From Hyphomicrobiales bacterium (GTDB taxonomy: Bacteria > Pseudomonadota > Alphaproteobacteria > Rhizobiales > Xanthobacteraceae), in contig JAFKKN010000008.1 of NCBI GenBank assembly GCA_017305535.1, positions 242,318-306,317 on the forward strand: 64,000 bases of DNA, in the 5' to 3' direction. Under the pieces are notes generated by a model. It searched no databases. It was not told the origin of the DNA and saw only the letters and a program-made list of their open reading frames with translations. Positions 36,197-44,924 of the stretch are shown in pieces; position 1 is the first letter of the stretch; every line of letters begins with the position of its first letter. Position numbers and translations under genes: made by a program.

Positions 36197-36972
36197 GCAA
36201 CACGGTTCCCCGACTATCTGTTCGCGACCTTCGCCGCGCGTTCGGAGGCATCATCGCAGTCAACAACGTTTCCTTCGATCTCGCAGCCGACCACATCACC
36301 GGCCTGATCGGCCCCAACGGTGCCGGGAAAACAACCGTCTTCAATCTGCTGGCGGGCTCGCTTGCGCCGAACAGCGGTACCATCGCTTTCGAAGGCAAGC
36401 CAATCAACGGACTGAACGCATCGACGATCGCGCGGCGCGGCATCGCGCGATGCTTCCAATCGGCGGCGGTCTTTCGTAACATCACGGTTCGGGATCATAT
36501 CGTTCGCGCCGGATATCTGAAGGCGATCGGTCGACCGTTAGATCTCTTGAAGCGCCGAAGTTTAGCGGGCTACAAGAAGGCTGCGCGCGACAGAGCTGAA
36601 GAGTTGCTCGATTTTCTTGAGCTTCGTCATGCGGCGGATCGGGACGCGGCAACGCTCGCCTATGGACATCAGAAGATTCTCGGCGTCGGCATGGCGCTGG
36701 CTACTCAACCGCGGCTGCTGCTTGCTGACGAGCCGGCGGCAGGGCTCAATCCGGTCGAGACCACCGAAATGACCGAGCTGCTGCGACGGATCCGTTACGA
36801 CCGCGGCATCGACGTTCTGCTCGTCGAACATGACCTGCGCCTGGTGATGAAGCTTTGCGACCGAATCATCGCTTTGAATGCCGGCACGATCATTGCTGAC
36901 GGTCCACCTAATATCGTTCGCAACGACGAGGCTTTTATCACCGCATATCTTGGAGCGGATCATGCGCCTTGA
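36193..36972 (+). CDS. livG: ABC transporter ATP-binding protein, LivG type
   Basis: A 259-residue ATPase with GPNGAGKTTVFNLLAG (Walker A), LAYGHQKILGVGMAL in place of the canonical LSGGQ signature, and LLLADEPAAGLNPVE (Walker B). The LivG-type long insert after the P-loop (RHITVRDHIVRAGYL region) is present. It overlaps livF by 11 nt. Confidence 0.91.
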   Translation: MSNTVPRLSVRDLRRAFGGIIAVNNVSFDLAADHITGLIGPNGAGKTTVFNLLAGSLAPNSGTIAFEGKPINGLNASTIARRGIARCFQSAAVFRNITVRDHIVRAGYLKAIGRPLDLLKRRSLAGYKKAARDRAEELLDFLELRHAADRDAATLAYGHQKILGVGMALATQPRLLLADEPAAGLNPVETTEMTELLRRIRYDRGIDVLLVEHDLRLVMKLCDRIIALNAGTIIADGPPNIVRNDEAFITAYLGADHAP

Positions 36973-37669
36973 TATCAGCGAGTTGTCTGTTCGCTATGGC
37001 GCTGTCGAGGCATTGAACGATGTCTCGATCACCGCGAAAGAGGGCTGCATCACCGCGATCATCGGTGCCAACGGCGCGGGCAAATCCACTCTGCTCAAGG
37101 CCATTGCCGGGCTTGTGAATGTCCGCGCTGGACAGATCACAGCCAGCGGCACCGCGCTTGTCGGAAAGCCACCGGAGGCCCGACATGCATTGGGAATCGC
37201 GCTGTCGCCCGAGGGACGGCGACTGTTTCCGGAACTAACAGTCGTTGAAAATCTGATGACCGGCGCAATCCGCCGAACCGATCGGGACCAGATCGCGGCT
37301 GATATCACGATGGTCTACGACCTGTTTCCTCGGTTGAAGGAACGGCGCCCCAGTCTCGGACGCAATCTATCGGGCGGTGAACAGCAGATGTGCGCCATCG
37401 GTCGCGCGCTGCTCAGCCGCCCCAAGCTGTTGCTCCTCGACGAACCCTCGCTTGGCCTCGCACCCAAAGTTGTGAGCGAGATGGCCCATGCGATCGAGCG
37501 CGTCGCGAAATCGGGCGTCACTATCGTTCTCGTCGAACAAAATTCACGACTGGCGCTCTCGATCTCGTCCGACGCATTCCTCCTTGAAGCGGGGCGAATG
37601 ATCATGAGCGGCCCGGCAAAGGATATGCTTGCGGATAAACGCTTGCAGGATGTGTATCTCGGAACCTGA
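36962..37669 (+). CDS. livF: ABC transporter ATP-binding protein, LivF type
   Basis: A 235-residue ATPase with GANGAGKSTLLKAIAG, NLSGGEQQMCAIGRALL and LLLLDEPSLGLAP. The start at 36962 gives MRLDISELSVRYGAVEALND, the standard LivF beginning. It closes the livKHMGF block and is followed 11 nt later by the CoA ligase gene. Confidence 0.92.
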   Translation: MRLDISELSVRYGAVEALNDVSITAKEGCITAIIGANGAGKSTLLKAIAGLVNVRAGQITASGTALVGKPPEARHALGIALSPEGRRLFPELTVVENLMTGAIRRTDRDQIAADITMVYDLFPRLKERRPSLGRNLSGGEQQMCAIGRALLSRPKLLLLDEPSLGLAPKVVSEMAHAIERVAKSGVTIVLVEQNSRLALSISSDAFLLEAGRMIMSGPAKDMLADKRLQDVYLGT

Positions 37670-37680
37670 AAGGCGTAGAC

Positions 37681-39195
37681 GTGCCGAATATCTATCAGTC
37701 ACTGACCTATCATGCTCTTCGTCAACCCGACGCCATTGCCGTCGTCGATGGCGATAAGACATTCACATTTCCGGCCTTCGCGGAATATGCTCGCAGATAT
37801 GCCGCATGCCTCACACAGGCGGGGATTCAACGCGGCGATCGTGTGTTCGCGTTGTTGGAGAATTCAGCGGACTATCTAGCACTTTACCATGCGACCGCGC
37901 TGACGGGTTTCATCTTAGTCCCCGTCAATGTCCGGCTCTCGACCCGCGAAATCGCCTGGATGATCGGCCACGGCGAACCGAAGATTGTGCTCTATGATCC
38001 GCGAAATGCCCATAGTGCTGAAGCGGTGCGCGCGGCTTGCGGCGCCGATGTCCAGTGGATCGCGATTGAAGACCTTCCAATCGCGGAGAGCATTCCTGAC
38101 TTCGATCCGCAAATAGTCGAGTCCGGATCGGTAGATGACGACGATGTCGCGCTGATCATCTATACGTCCGGCACCACCTCGCTGCCCAAGGGGGCGATGC
38201 TGCGCCATACGGGCCTAGTCTGGAATTCGATCAATTACCAGATCGAACTCGGGATCAACAAGGATTGCCGAGCTGTTCTTGCCGCGCCGCTGTTTCACAT
38301 CGGCGGCTACGGCGTTATCAACGGACCCATTCTCGCAGCCGGTGGACAGCTCTCGATGCTGTCGCGCTTCGAATCCGAAGCGATCATCTCGCACCTGCGC
38401 ACCTACACGCCGACGCATCTCTTTCTTCTCTCGCCGATGTGGGTCTCGCTGACCGATCACCCCGGCTTCGGAGATCTGCGTTTTCCTGACGTACGCTACG
38501 TCCAGACCGCCGCAGCACCGCTGGCCGAATACCGGCAGGAGCTTATCCGCAAGGTATTTCCCAACGCGGAGTTCGGCTGGGGCTTCGGACTGACCGAAGC
38601 CTGCGTCACAATCTTCAAGAACAGAACAACGGCCGAAATTCTCAGCCACCCCGGGTCCGTCGGCTATCGTTGGCCTCATTTCTCGTATCGGCTGGTCGAT
38701 GAAGAGGGCCAAATTCTCACGGATCCGTTCGCGGAAGGCGCTCTCGAGATCAAAGGGCCGACGATCTTTGCCGGCTACTGGAACGATGTGGAAGCCACGC
38801 GATCCACGCTGCTGCCGGATGGATGGATGCGGACGGGCGATCTAATCCGCTTCGACAAGGACGGATTTGCGTATTTTGTCGGCCGCGCGAAGGACATGGT
38901 GAAGACCGGCGGCGAGAACGTCTCGGCGCTCGAGGTCGAGATCGGCATTCTTGAGCATCCTGATGTGTCAGAAGCTGCCGCCTACGGCGCGCCGCACGAT
39001 TACTGGGGAGAAGAATTGCGCGCCGCCGTGGTGCCGGTTCCCGGTCGGAGCGTCGATACCGAGGCGTTGCTTCAGTTCTGTCGCGGCCGTCTGACCGGCT
39101 TCAAAATTCCGAAAAAGATTACCGTCGTGGACACACTACCCAAATCGTCGTCCGGGAAAGTTCAGAAATTCAAGCTCAAGGACATGTTAAAATGA
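37681..39195 (+). CDS. AMP-dependent acyl-CoA synthetase/ligase
   Basis: A 504-residue adenylate-forming ligase. It has LIIYTSGTTSLPKGAMLRHT, FGWGFGLTEACVT, the hinge region GWMRTGDLIRFDKDGFAYFV and SSGKVQKFKLK with the catalytic Lys. It starts with GTG at 37681, with AAAGG 7 nt upstream. It likely activates the acid imported by the preceding transporter; the Leu in SLPKG is a minor departure from TGxPKG. Overlap of 4 nt with the DUF169 gene supports a shared process. Confidence 0.9.
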   Translation: MPNIYQSLTYHALRQPDAIAVVDGDKTFTFPAFAEYARRYAACLTQAGIQRGDRVFALLENSADYLALYHATALTGFILVPVNVRLSTREIAWMIGHGEPKIVLYDPRNAHSAEAVRAACGADVQWIAIEDLPIAESIPDFDPQIVESGSVDDDDVALIIYTSGTTSLPKGAMLRHTGLVWNSINYQIELGINKDCRAVLAAPLFHIGGYGVINGPILAAGGQLSMLSRFESEAIISHLRTYTPTHLFLLSPMWVSLTDHPGFGDLRFPDVRYVQTAAAPLAEYRQELIRKVFPNAEFGWGFGLTEACVTIFKNRTTAEILSHPGSVGYRWPHFSYRLVDEEGQILTDPFAEGALEIKGPTIFAGYWNDVEATRSTLLPDGWMRTGDLIRFDKDGFAYFVGRAKDMVKTGGENVSALEVEIGILEHPDVSEAAAYGAPHDYWGEELRAAVVPVPGRSVDTEALLQFCRGRLTGFKIPKKITVVDTLPKSSSGKVQKFKLKDMLK

Positions 39196-39986
39196 GTGAA
39201 AAGCTGTCGGCTCAGGACGTCAAGGCTTTGGGGGAAGACCTCAACGATCTGTTGCGAATTCAGACGCTGCCGGTCGGCATGAAGTTGTTCGAGAACCTCG
39301 ACGAGATGAATGCAATTCCCGGCTTGCGCAAGCCCACCGCCGGCAAGCGTTTCGGGACCTGCCAGTTAGTCACGCAATCCCGCATCGCAGGTTTCACGCT
39401 GGGCATCGTCGCCAACAATCTGTTGCCTCGGGGGAATTGCGGCGCTGTCCCTGGGCTCAATCCCGTCGGCCCCGAATATCTCAGTGGCGAGAAAATGGGC
39501 GGTGTCTGGTTCAAGGATCGTGAGCAAGCCAAGGCGCATCAGGAGCAAATGCCGAGGATTGCGCCGGGTCGTTACCAGGGACTGGTCGTGTCTCCGCTTC
39601 GAAGCGCACGCCTTGATCCGCCGGACGTCGTCTTATTTTACGGCTCGCCGGGGCAGATGATCCTGTTCATCAATGGCTTGCAACACGGCAATTACAAGCG
39701 TTTCGATTTCAGCGTCACGGGCGAAAGCGCCTGCGCGGACTCCTGGGGACTGGCCTTGAAAACGCGCGAGCCGAGTCTCTCCATTCCCTGCTACGCGGAG
39801 CGGCGTTTCGGCGGCGTGCAGGATCACGAAATGCTGATGGCGTTGCCGCCCGCCGACCTGAAACGCGGCATCGAGGGATTGAAAGCACTGAGGAAGGCCG
39901 GGCTGCGGTACCCAATCTTCCCTTACGGATCGTCCATCGATCCGCAGGAAGGATTGGCCGTAAGCTACGGCGAGCGAAAGGAATAG
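39192..39986 (+). CDS. DUF169 domain protein
   Basis: A 264-residue protein matching the DUF169 pattern: LRIQTLPVGMKLFENLDEM near the N-terminus, the Cys-containing GTCQLVTQSRIAGFTLGI, NNLLPRGNCGAVPGL, and ESACADSWGLALKT followed by SIPCYAERRFGGVQDHEM. Conserved Cys residues (three to four) suggest metal or cofactor binding. The function of this family is unknown. No signal peptide. Its ATG overlaps the CoA-ligase stop, so it may assist the ligase or process the CoA ester (inference). Confidence 0.8.
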   Translation: MSEKLSAQDVKALGEDLNDLLRIQTLPVGMKLFENLDEMNAIPGLRKPTAGKRFGTCQLVTQSRIAGFTLGIVANNLLPRGNCGAVPGLNPVGPEYLSGEKMGGVWFKDREQAKAHQEQMPRIAPGRYQGLVVSPLRSARLDPPDVVLFYGSPGQMILFINGLQHGNYKRFDFSVTGESACADSWGLALKTREPSLSIPCYAERRFGGVQDHEMLMALPPADLKRGIEGLKALRKAGLRYPIFPYGSSIDPQEGLAVSYGERKE

Positions 39987-39991
39987 CGTTG

Positions 39992-40366
39992 ATGTTGAGC
40001 ATGAGCGCGACCGATGGCCCACTTTCGGGCTTGTTGTCCAATGTTCTAACGGGAGCGCCGTCGAATTCGGCTATCGCTCCCCACGCAACAATGGCGCATC
40101 TCACATTCGGCTTGAAGGACACGGACACCGCCGAGACCGGATGGATTCGGGTTGACGCCGCCTCTGTATCCGGAGGCAGCGGTAGCGCCGATACACGCTT
40201 TACCTTTGAGGCTACCAGCGCCGCATGGCGCGAACTGACGGAAGGGATGCCGATCAACCGGCTGGTCCGGCAAGGCAAGATGGTCATCTCCGGCGACGCA
40301 CGTCATTGCGTGCAAAATTGGCTCCTTGTTTTTGAAATCTTCAATACCGTTCGAGAGGCGCGCTAA
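39992..40366 (+). CDS. Small SCP2-like protein
   Basis: A 124-residue soluble protein. The second half (TRFTFEATSAAWRELTEG, LVRQGKMVISGDARHCVQNW) has the pattern of sterol-carrier-protein-2-like domains, which bind lipids or hydrophobic acyl compounds. The match is by eye and weak in the first half. The ATG at 39992 has GGA 9 nt upstream; a TTG immediately before it is not needed. It lies 5 nt after the DUF169 gene and 3 nt before the hydrolase gene. Confidence 0.6.
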   Translation: MLSMSATDGPLSGLLSNVLTGAPSNSAIAPHATMAHLTFGLKDTDTAETGWIRVDAASVSGGSGSADTRFTFEATSAAWRELTEGMPINRLVRQGKMVISGDARHCVQNWLLVFEIFNTVREAR

Positions 40367-40369
40367 TCC

Positions 40370-41173
40370 ATGCCCTATGTTTCCATTGACGGTATACAGA
40401 CCTACTATGAGCGCGCGGGCGAGCTTGGACGGCGCGCACTGATCATGGTGCACGGCGCATCGCAAGACACCCTGTCATGGCGCTATGTGATTCCGTTTTT
40501 TGCACAGCACTACGATATCATCGCTGTCGATCTACCGGGCCATGGGAAATCTAGTCTTTATGGCCGTCGTGGTGTCCTTGACAGCACGGCCCATAATGCA
40601 CGCCACGTGATCGAAATCGCCAAGGCGTTGGGCCTCTCGCGTCCCATTATCATGGGGCACTCGATGGGCGGCGGCGTCGCCACCTCGGCGGCGGCCCAGG
40701 CGCCCGATTTTGTCGGCGGCTTAGTGCTGGTTGACGGCACAGCATATAATGCGGCACAGACCACTGGATACCATAGCAGCGTGGTAAAAGATCTCGCCCG
40801 CGTGAATCCGAACGACTGGTTCTCCGTGAATTTCGGTACGCTTCTCGGCAAGCGAACCGATCCGGCCAGAGGTGCCGAGATTGTCGCGGAAGCGCGCCGT
40901 TGCATTCCTGAAGTGGCGTTCGGCGATCTCGAGAATTTTGCCGCCTACCGGCTGGTTGACGACTTGCCCAACATCGTGTGCCCAGTGGTCGTGGTCGAGT
41001 GCGACGAGGACTGGTCCGTTCCTCCAGAACCCGCGCGCCAGGCGATTGCGCTAATGAAGGCTCCGACGGACTTCCTTCTATTTGAAGGTGTGGGACACTT
41101 TCCTCAGAGCGAGCAGCCCGAGGAATTCTGCTCTCGAACGCTGGACGCCATGCGGCGGCTCGGGTTGAACTAG
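40370..41173 (+). CDS. Alpha/beta hydrolase
   Basis: A 267-residue alpha/beta-hydrolase with the oxyanion strand MVHGASQDTLSWR, DLPGHGKSS, the nucleophile elbow GHSMGGGVA (Ser near residue 98), an acidic residue in VVECDEDWSVPPE and the catalytic His in GVGHFPQSEQPEEF. The family includes ring-opening hydrolases, esterases and lactonases. As the last gene of the liv/CoA-ligase operon it may hydrolyse a pathway ester or beta-diketone. The stop is followed by a long inverted repeat. Confidence 0.88.
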   Translation: MPYVSIDGIQTYYERAGELGRRALIMVHGASQDTLSWRYVIPFFAQHYDIIAVDLPGHGKSSLYGRRGVLDSTAHNARHVIEIAKALGLSRPIIMGHSMGGGVATSAAAQAPDFVGGLVLVDGTAYNAAQTTGYHSSVVKDLARVNPNDWFSVNFGTLLGKRTDPARGAEIVAEARRCIPEVAFGDLENFAAYRLVDDLPNIVCPVVVVECDEDWSVPPEPARQAIALMKAPTDFLLFEGVGHFPQSEQPEEFCSRTLDAMRRLGLN

Positions 41174-41203
41174 TAACCGGTCGCCACATCGTTCTCCAAG
41201 GAA

Positions 41204-41278
41204 TCCGTAGTTTTGTTCCGAATGGTGGCGGTTTTGGCGCGCCATTCGGAACAAAACTACGGACTTGCATACTATTGA
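41204..41278. repeat. 22-bp perfect inverted repeat containing a duplicated gene-end fragment
   Basis: Arms 41204-41225 and 41242-41263 are perfectly complementary around a 16-nt loop. The right arm and flank (41234-41278) read LARHSEQNYGLAYY-stop and match, over about 50 nt with scattered differences, the segment 63450-63496 (MARHSE, SYELIYH). The left arm is the same fragment inverted. It may be a mobile-element scar that also works as a strong hairpin 30 nt after the hydrolase stop. No T-run follows. From 41279 to 41610 I see no gene or clear signal. Confidence 0.65.
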
Positions 41279-41610
41279 AATATCGCGATTATTTTTGCCG
41301 AACGGATTGCGATCATAAAGGCGGACTTTACTTCCGATGCCTCCACATAGTCAGAAGCGGAATTCCGCATGCGGTAGGCAATTGAACCTACCAAGAAACG
41401 CAGGGCCTAAACGGCGCCAGGACTCAAGTTCGGTACACAGCGCGCAAAGGTTGCGCCTCGCCTACAGCTTCCCAATACAGCCCATATTCGTTACGCAGCC
41501 GCACAAAGCTGAGCCGACGCGCCGCTCGCTCGTTGAGCGCTCGATCACAAGCTTATTGTGATCCGCCCCCCTAAAGGATTGCGGCGTCCGGCCGCCCACC
41601 TAGTTTGAGG

Positions 41611-42243
41611 CTAATAAGATTCTAGCCCGGAACTCCTCGAAAAAAGACGAAGGTGAATATCTGATCGGACAGCCCCCACGATCGCGTCTTTGATCGTTTT
41701 GTCATTCCGGAGGATCGCAAAATCCGGCCTTGAATTCCAGATTGTCGCCTGTTGATGCAAGCCTCTGCAGATGATCCCGCTACGCGAGGAAATCACTTCT
41801 GACGTCTTGCTATTCGCCGCAAGGTCGGCTCGCCGGGCTCCCTCGCTCACGTGCGATCGATCACCTAAAACGATGTATCCGACTTCAGCTTTTCGTTCCC
41901 ATACACTCGACTTCATTTCGGTGGCAAACGTCTGCTCAACAGCAATTGTTATCGAAGTCTCTTGCACCAACCACCGTGCCGCTTGCACACCGCTAGGATT
42001 GTCGGAATCCCACCCGTCAGGAAAATCCTCAAGAACAAAAGAGTGAACATTTGAACGTGATGCCAAAGACTCCGAGTTCAACACAACATCACTGAAATGC
42101 GAGGCCGGCACGAGAACCTTGTCGAATAGCCAACTCATCATCTCTACTTCATTCGAAGTTGTCGGAGCTGACATCATGAGAATGAGTTCGACGTCATCCG
42201 GATACCCAGAGCAACTGAAAAATGACATCAGGGAACTCAGCAT
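41611..42243 (-). CDS. Hypothetical protein
   Basis: A 210-residue open frame on the minus strand. I do not recognise its family. It reads like a soluble protein (PDDVELILMMSAPTTSNEVE, WLFDKVLVPASHFSDVV, SFVLEDFPDGWDSDNPSG) and has no signal peptide or membrane segment. It is isolated between the hydrolase operon and the divergent LysR gene, lacks a clear Shine-Dalgarno at 42243 and may begin later, for example at MMSAPTT. Base composition is somewhat more AT-rich than the neighbours. It could be an orphan acquired gene or a non-coding frame. Confidence 0.4.
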   Translation of the reverse strand: MLSSLMSFFSCSGYPDDVELILMMSAPTTSNEVEMMSWLFDKVLVPASHFSDVVLNSESLASRSNVHSFVLEDFPDGWDSDNPSGVQAARWLVQETSITIAVEQTFATEMKSSVWERKAEVGYIVLGDRSHVSEGARRADLAANSKTSEVISSRSGIICRGLHQQATIWNSRPDFAILRNDKTIKDAIVGAVRSDIHLRLFSRSSGLESY

Positions 42244-42444
42244 CCCAGCATCCTTGCAGCCACGTCACCACAACGCGCGTCCGGGAATGCCATTCAAGAC
42301 CAGCGTCCAAGGCGTTCCGAGCCGCCACTCAGATCCACCGAACTCACTGGTGTTGATTCTATCGTATCTTCCCCCTTACTTTATCTAAAATGAAAAAAGA
42401 GAAACATTTAGTTCAGAATATTTTATGTCAACAAGGGAAAGGCG

Positions 42445-43371
42445 ATGTCGATCCGAGATCTTAAGACATTTCTTGCCGTGATCGAAAGCGGGTCGTTCGC
42501 AGGGGCTGCGCTGGCCGTCCGCAGAACGCAATCCGCGGTGACCGTGCAGATGAAAACGCTCGAAGATGAACTCGGCTTTGCGCTGTTTGACCGATCCAGA
42601 CGGCCACCCGCACTCAACGATGCCGGCCGCGCGTTCGCGATCAAGGCCATGAACGCGGTAGAAGCCTACGAACGCCTATTTCAGGATTCGGGGAGCGCTG
42701 TTGTCGAAGGGCAACTCCGTCTCGGCGTGGTACCGAGCGTAATTACGGGAATCATGCCCCAAGCGCTCGTCGCCCTGAGAGCAAAATTTCCAAGCCTGCA
42801 CATCAAGCTGGCGATGGGTCCTTCGGCGGACTTGGTCGAACGCGTGCGGCAAGGCGCTCTCGACGCAACCATCGTCAGCGACCTGATACAGGGTGGAGCA
42901 GGTCTCCAGTGGTCACCTTTCATGCGCGAGCCACTTGTACTCATCGCCCCGATCAACGCCCCCCAAAGAACCGCCGAAGAACTCATCACAAGCTATCCCT
43001 TCATTCGATACAATCGTCAAGCCTGGGTTGGTCAACTCATCGATAACTTCCTGAAGCGACGGCGCCTGCGCGTCACCGATTCGATGACGCTCGATACGCT
43101 CGAAGCAATCACAACGATGGTTCATTATGGCCTCGGGGTTTCAATCGTTCCTTCTCGAATCTTCGGTGATCCATTCTCTGCTCCGGTACGCCGGATAGCG
43201 TTCTCCGGAGCGGCCACGTATCGCGTTGTCGGTCTTGTTCGGAAGTCCGACGATGCCAATGCTGTCCTCGCCGATGCGCTGCTGGCAGAATTGCGTGGGC
43301 TTTCGGCCTCGGTCCTTTCATCCCCTAAACAACAGAAGAAATCTCGCGCCACACGCAAACGACCTCGATGA
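42445..43371 (+). CDS. LysR-family transcriptional regulator
   Basis: A 308-residue LysR protein. The N-terminal HTH is clear (MSIRDLKTFLAVIESGSFAG, AVRRTQSAVTVQMKTLEDEL, FDRSRRPPALNDAGRAF) and a periplasmic-binding-like effector domain follows (LRLGVVPSVITGIMPQAL). AAGGGAAAGG lies just before the ATG. It reads in the same direction as the Sdh-like operon 139 nt downstream and is the likely regulator. The AT-rich gap 43372-43510 contains CAAATATT and AATATTG as an imperfect palindrome, a candidate LysR site. Confidence 0.9.
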   Translation: MSIRDLKTFLAVIESGSFAGAALAVRRTQSAVTVQMKTLEDELGFALFDRSRRPPALNDAGRAFAIKAMNAVEAYERLFQDSGSAVVEGQLRLGVVPSVITGIMPQALVALRAKFPSLHIKLAMGPSADLVERVRQGALDATIVSDLIQGGAGLQWSPFMREPLVLIAPINAPQRTAEELITSYPFIRYNRQAWVGQLIDNFLKRRRLRVTDSMTLDTLEAITTMVHYGLGVSIVPSRIFGDPFSAPVRRIAFSGAATYRVVGLVRKSDDANAVLADALLAELRGLSASVLSSPKQQKKSRATRKRPR

Positions 43372-43510
43372 ATGCGCACCTCAAATATTGAAATTAATTG
43401 AATATTGTATTCATTCTTATTCGATTTCTATAAAGATGTAAGTTTGTTAACACTCAGGATGACAGGCGCCGCGAGGGCGCTGATGCCAGCCGCTTGGGAG
43501 CTAACAATCC

Positions 43511-44242
43511 ATGGTTTCTCCGCAATCCGAATTGTCGGTTGCCCTGTGGCGTGGCGGCAAGGACGGCGTTTACCAAACATATCAAGTGCCGACGCGCACG
43601 AACCAGACGATCCTCGACGTTGTGACGTGGATTCAGCGCAACCTCGATCCAACGCTGTCGTACCGGTTTGCTTGTCGAGTCGGCATGTGCGGATCCTGCG
43701 CGATGACGGTCAATGGTCGCCCACGCTGGACATGCCGCACTCATGTCTCAAAAGTTGCGAGCGCCGGTCGCCTCGAGATCGGACCGCTCGAAAACCTGCC
43801 CGTGATCAAGGATCTCACGGCGGATATGCGACCTTTCTTCGAGAAGTGGCAGCGAGCCAAGGGCGTTTTTTCTCCCTCCAAAACCCGCGACGATGCGATC
43901 GAGGAAATCAAGCCCGATACTCCCGCACGCATCGCCGCGGACAAAGCCATTGAATGCATCAATTGCGGCGTCTGCTACGCCGCCTGTGATACCGTCCGCT
44001 GGAATCCGGATTATCTCGGACCAGCCGCACTCAACCGCGCTTGGTCGCTCGTCAACGATGTCCGAGACGCAGGAAATACAGCGCGCCTGAAAGCAATCTC
44101 GGCGGATGGAGGCTGCCACGCCTGCCACTCACATCAGTCATGCCAGCAACTTTGCCCCCAGACGCTCAATCCGACGGCGTCCATCTCCGGCCTTAAGCGC
44201 TGTGCGACACACGCCTATTTGCAAGGCGAAATCAAACCATGA
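43511..44242 (+). CDS. Succinate dehydrogenase/fumarate reductase-like iron-sulfur subunit
   Basis: A 243-residue SdhB/FrdB-like protein that would carry electrons from the flavoprotein to the membrane anchor. The plant-type [2Fe-2S] ligands C55, C60, C63 and C75 are present (CRVGMCGSC). The C-terminal half has CINCGVCYAAC for [4Fe-4S] and CHACHSHQSCQQLCPQTLNP for the remaining cluster ligands. GGGAG precedes the ATG. The order B-C-D-A differs from the usual alphaproteobacterial sdhCDAB, so this is probably a second, catabolic complex and not the TCA enzyme. Confidence 0.9.
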   Translation: MVSPQSELSVALWRGGKDGVYQTYQVPTRTNQTILDVVTWIQRNLDPTLSYRFACRVGMCGSCAMTVNGRPRWTCRTHVSKVASAGRLEIGPLENLPVIKDLTADMRPFFEKWQRAKGVFSPSKTRDDAIEEIKPDTPARIAADKAIECINCGVCYAACDTVRWNPDYLGPAALNRAWSLVNDVRDAGNTARLKAISADGGCHACHSHQSCQQLCPQTLNPTASISGLKRCATHAYLQGEIKP

Positions 44243-44571
44243 ACGTCCGTCTTTACATCTGGCAGCGGTCGACGGCAGCTCTCATGTTGCCGCTTATCCT
44301 TGTTCATCTGGCCCTTATTTTCTATGCGACCGGTAAAGGCTTGAAGGCCGAAGACATCCTTGCGCGAACGCGCGGAAGCATCGCGTGGGCTTCATTCTAC
44401 GGCATCTTCGTAATGGCCGCAGCGATCCACTCCGCGATCGGCATTCGTAGCATTTTGATCGAGTGGTTGTGTCTTTCTACTAGGCAAGCGAATCTTCTGG
44501 CAGTCAGTTTGGGAGCAGCGCTTCTGGTGCTGGGGTTCCGGGCGATCGCCGCCGTGGTGCTGCATGGTTAA
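44239..44571 (+). CDS. Sdh/Frd-like membrane anchor subunit (first)
   Basis: A 110-residue protein with three hydrophobic segments. Conserved-type features are YIWQRSTAALMLPLILVHLAL with a membrane His and IHSAIGIRSILIEWL, the segment that in SdhC/FrdC carries a haem-b His. It overlaps the iron-sulfur subunit by 4 nt and the second anchor by 8 nt. It would anchor the complex and pass electrons to quinone. Confidence 0.82.
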   Translation: MNVRLYIWQRSTAALMLPLILVHLALIFYATGKGLKAEDILARTRGSIAWASFYGIFVMAAAIHSAIGIRSILIEWLCLSTRQANLLAVSLGAALLVLGFRAIAAVVLHG

Positions 44572-44914
44572 GCTTCTGGTCGCACGCCGTCGGAATATTC
44601 TCTGGATCGCGGCTCTCGTCCACCGCCTCTCCGGGCTGGCGCTGGCGATATTCCTTCCCCTTCACTTTCTTGCGCTTGGGCTTGCCATCGACGGCGAATC
44701 TCGTTTCGAAAATTTTCTGCGATGGACGGATTGGCCGCTCGTCAAACTGGCTGAAACGGGACTTGTCTTGCTGCTTATGCTGCACCTTCTCGGCGGCCTT
44801 CGGCTTCTCGTGATCGAAAACTGCAATTGGGTAGGCGGACAGTCAAAGCTCGCGATAGCCGGAGCCGGCATCTCGGTGGTCGCCGCCTTCGCTTTTCTTG
44901 CGCGCGTATTTTGA
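44564..44914 (+). CDS. Sdh-like membrane anchor subunit (second)
   Basis: A 116-residue protein with three hydrophobic segments and the SdhC-type pattern ALVHRLSGLALAIFLPLHFL, then LLLMLHLLGGLRLLVIEN. Two membrane His residues could bind haem b together with the partner anchor. It is placed between the first anchor and the flavoprotein gene (10-nt gap). Two anchors make this a complete four-subunit complex. Confidence 0.83.
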   Translation: MVKLLVARRRNILWIAALVHRLSGLALAIFLPLHFLALGLAIDGESRFENFLRWTDWPLVKLAETGLVLLLMLHLLGGLRLLVIENCNWVGGQSKLAIAGAGISVVAAFAFLARVF

Positions 44915-44924
44915 GGGGCGGACC

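Noticed and set aside
41337..41561. 74-codon plus-strand frame after the inverted repeat
   Set aside because: Composition is basic and low in hydrophobic residues, with no start signal or family; no support as a gene.
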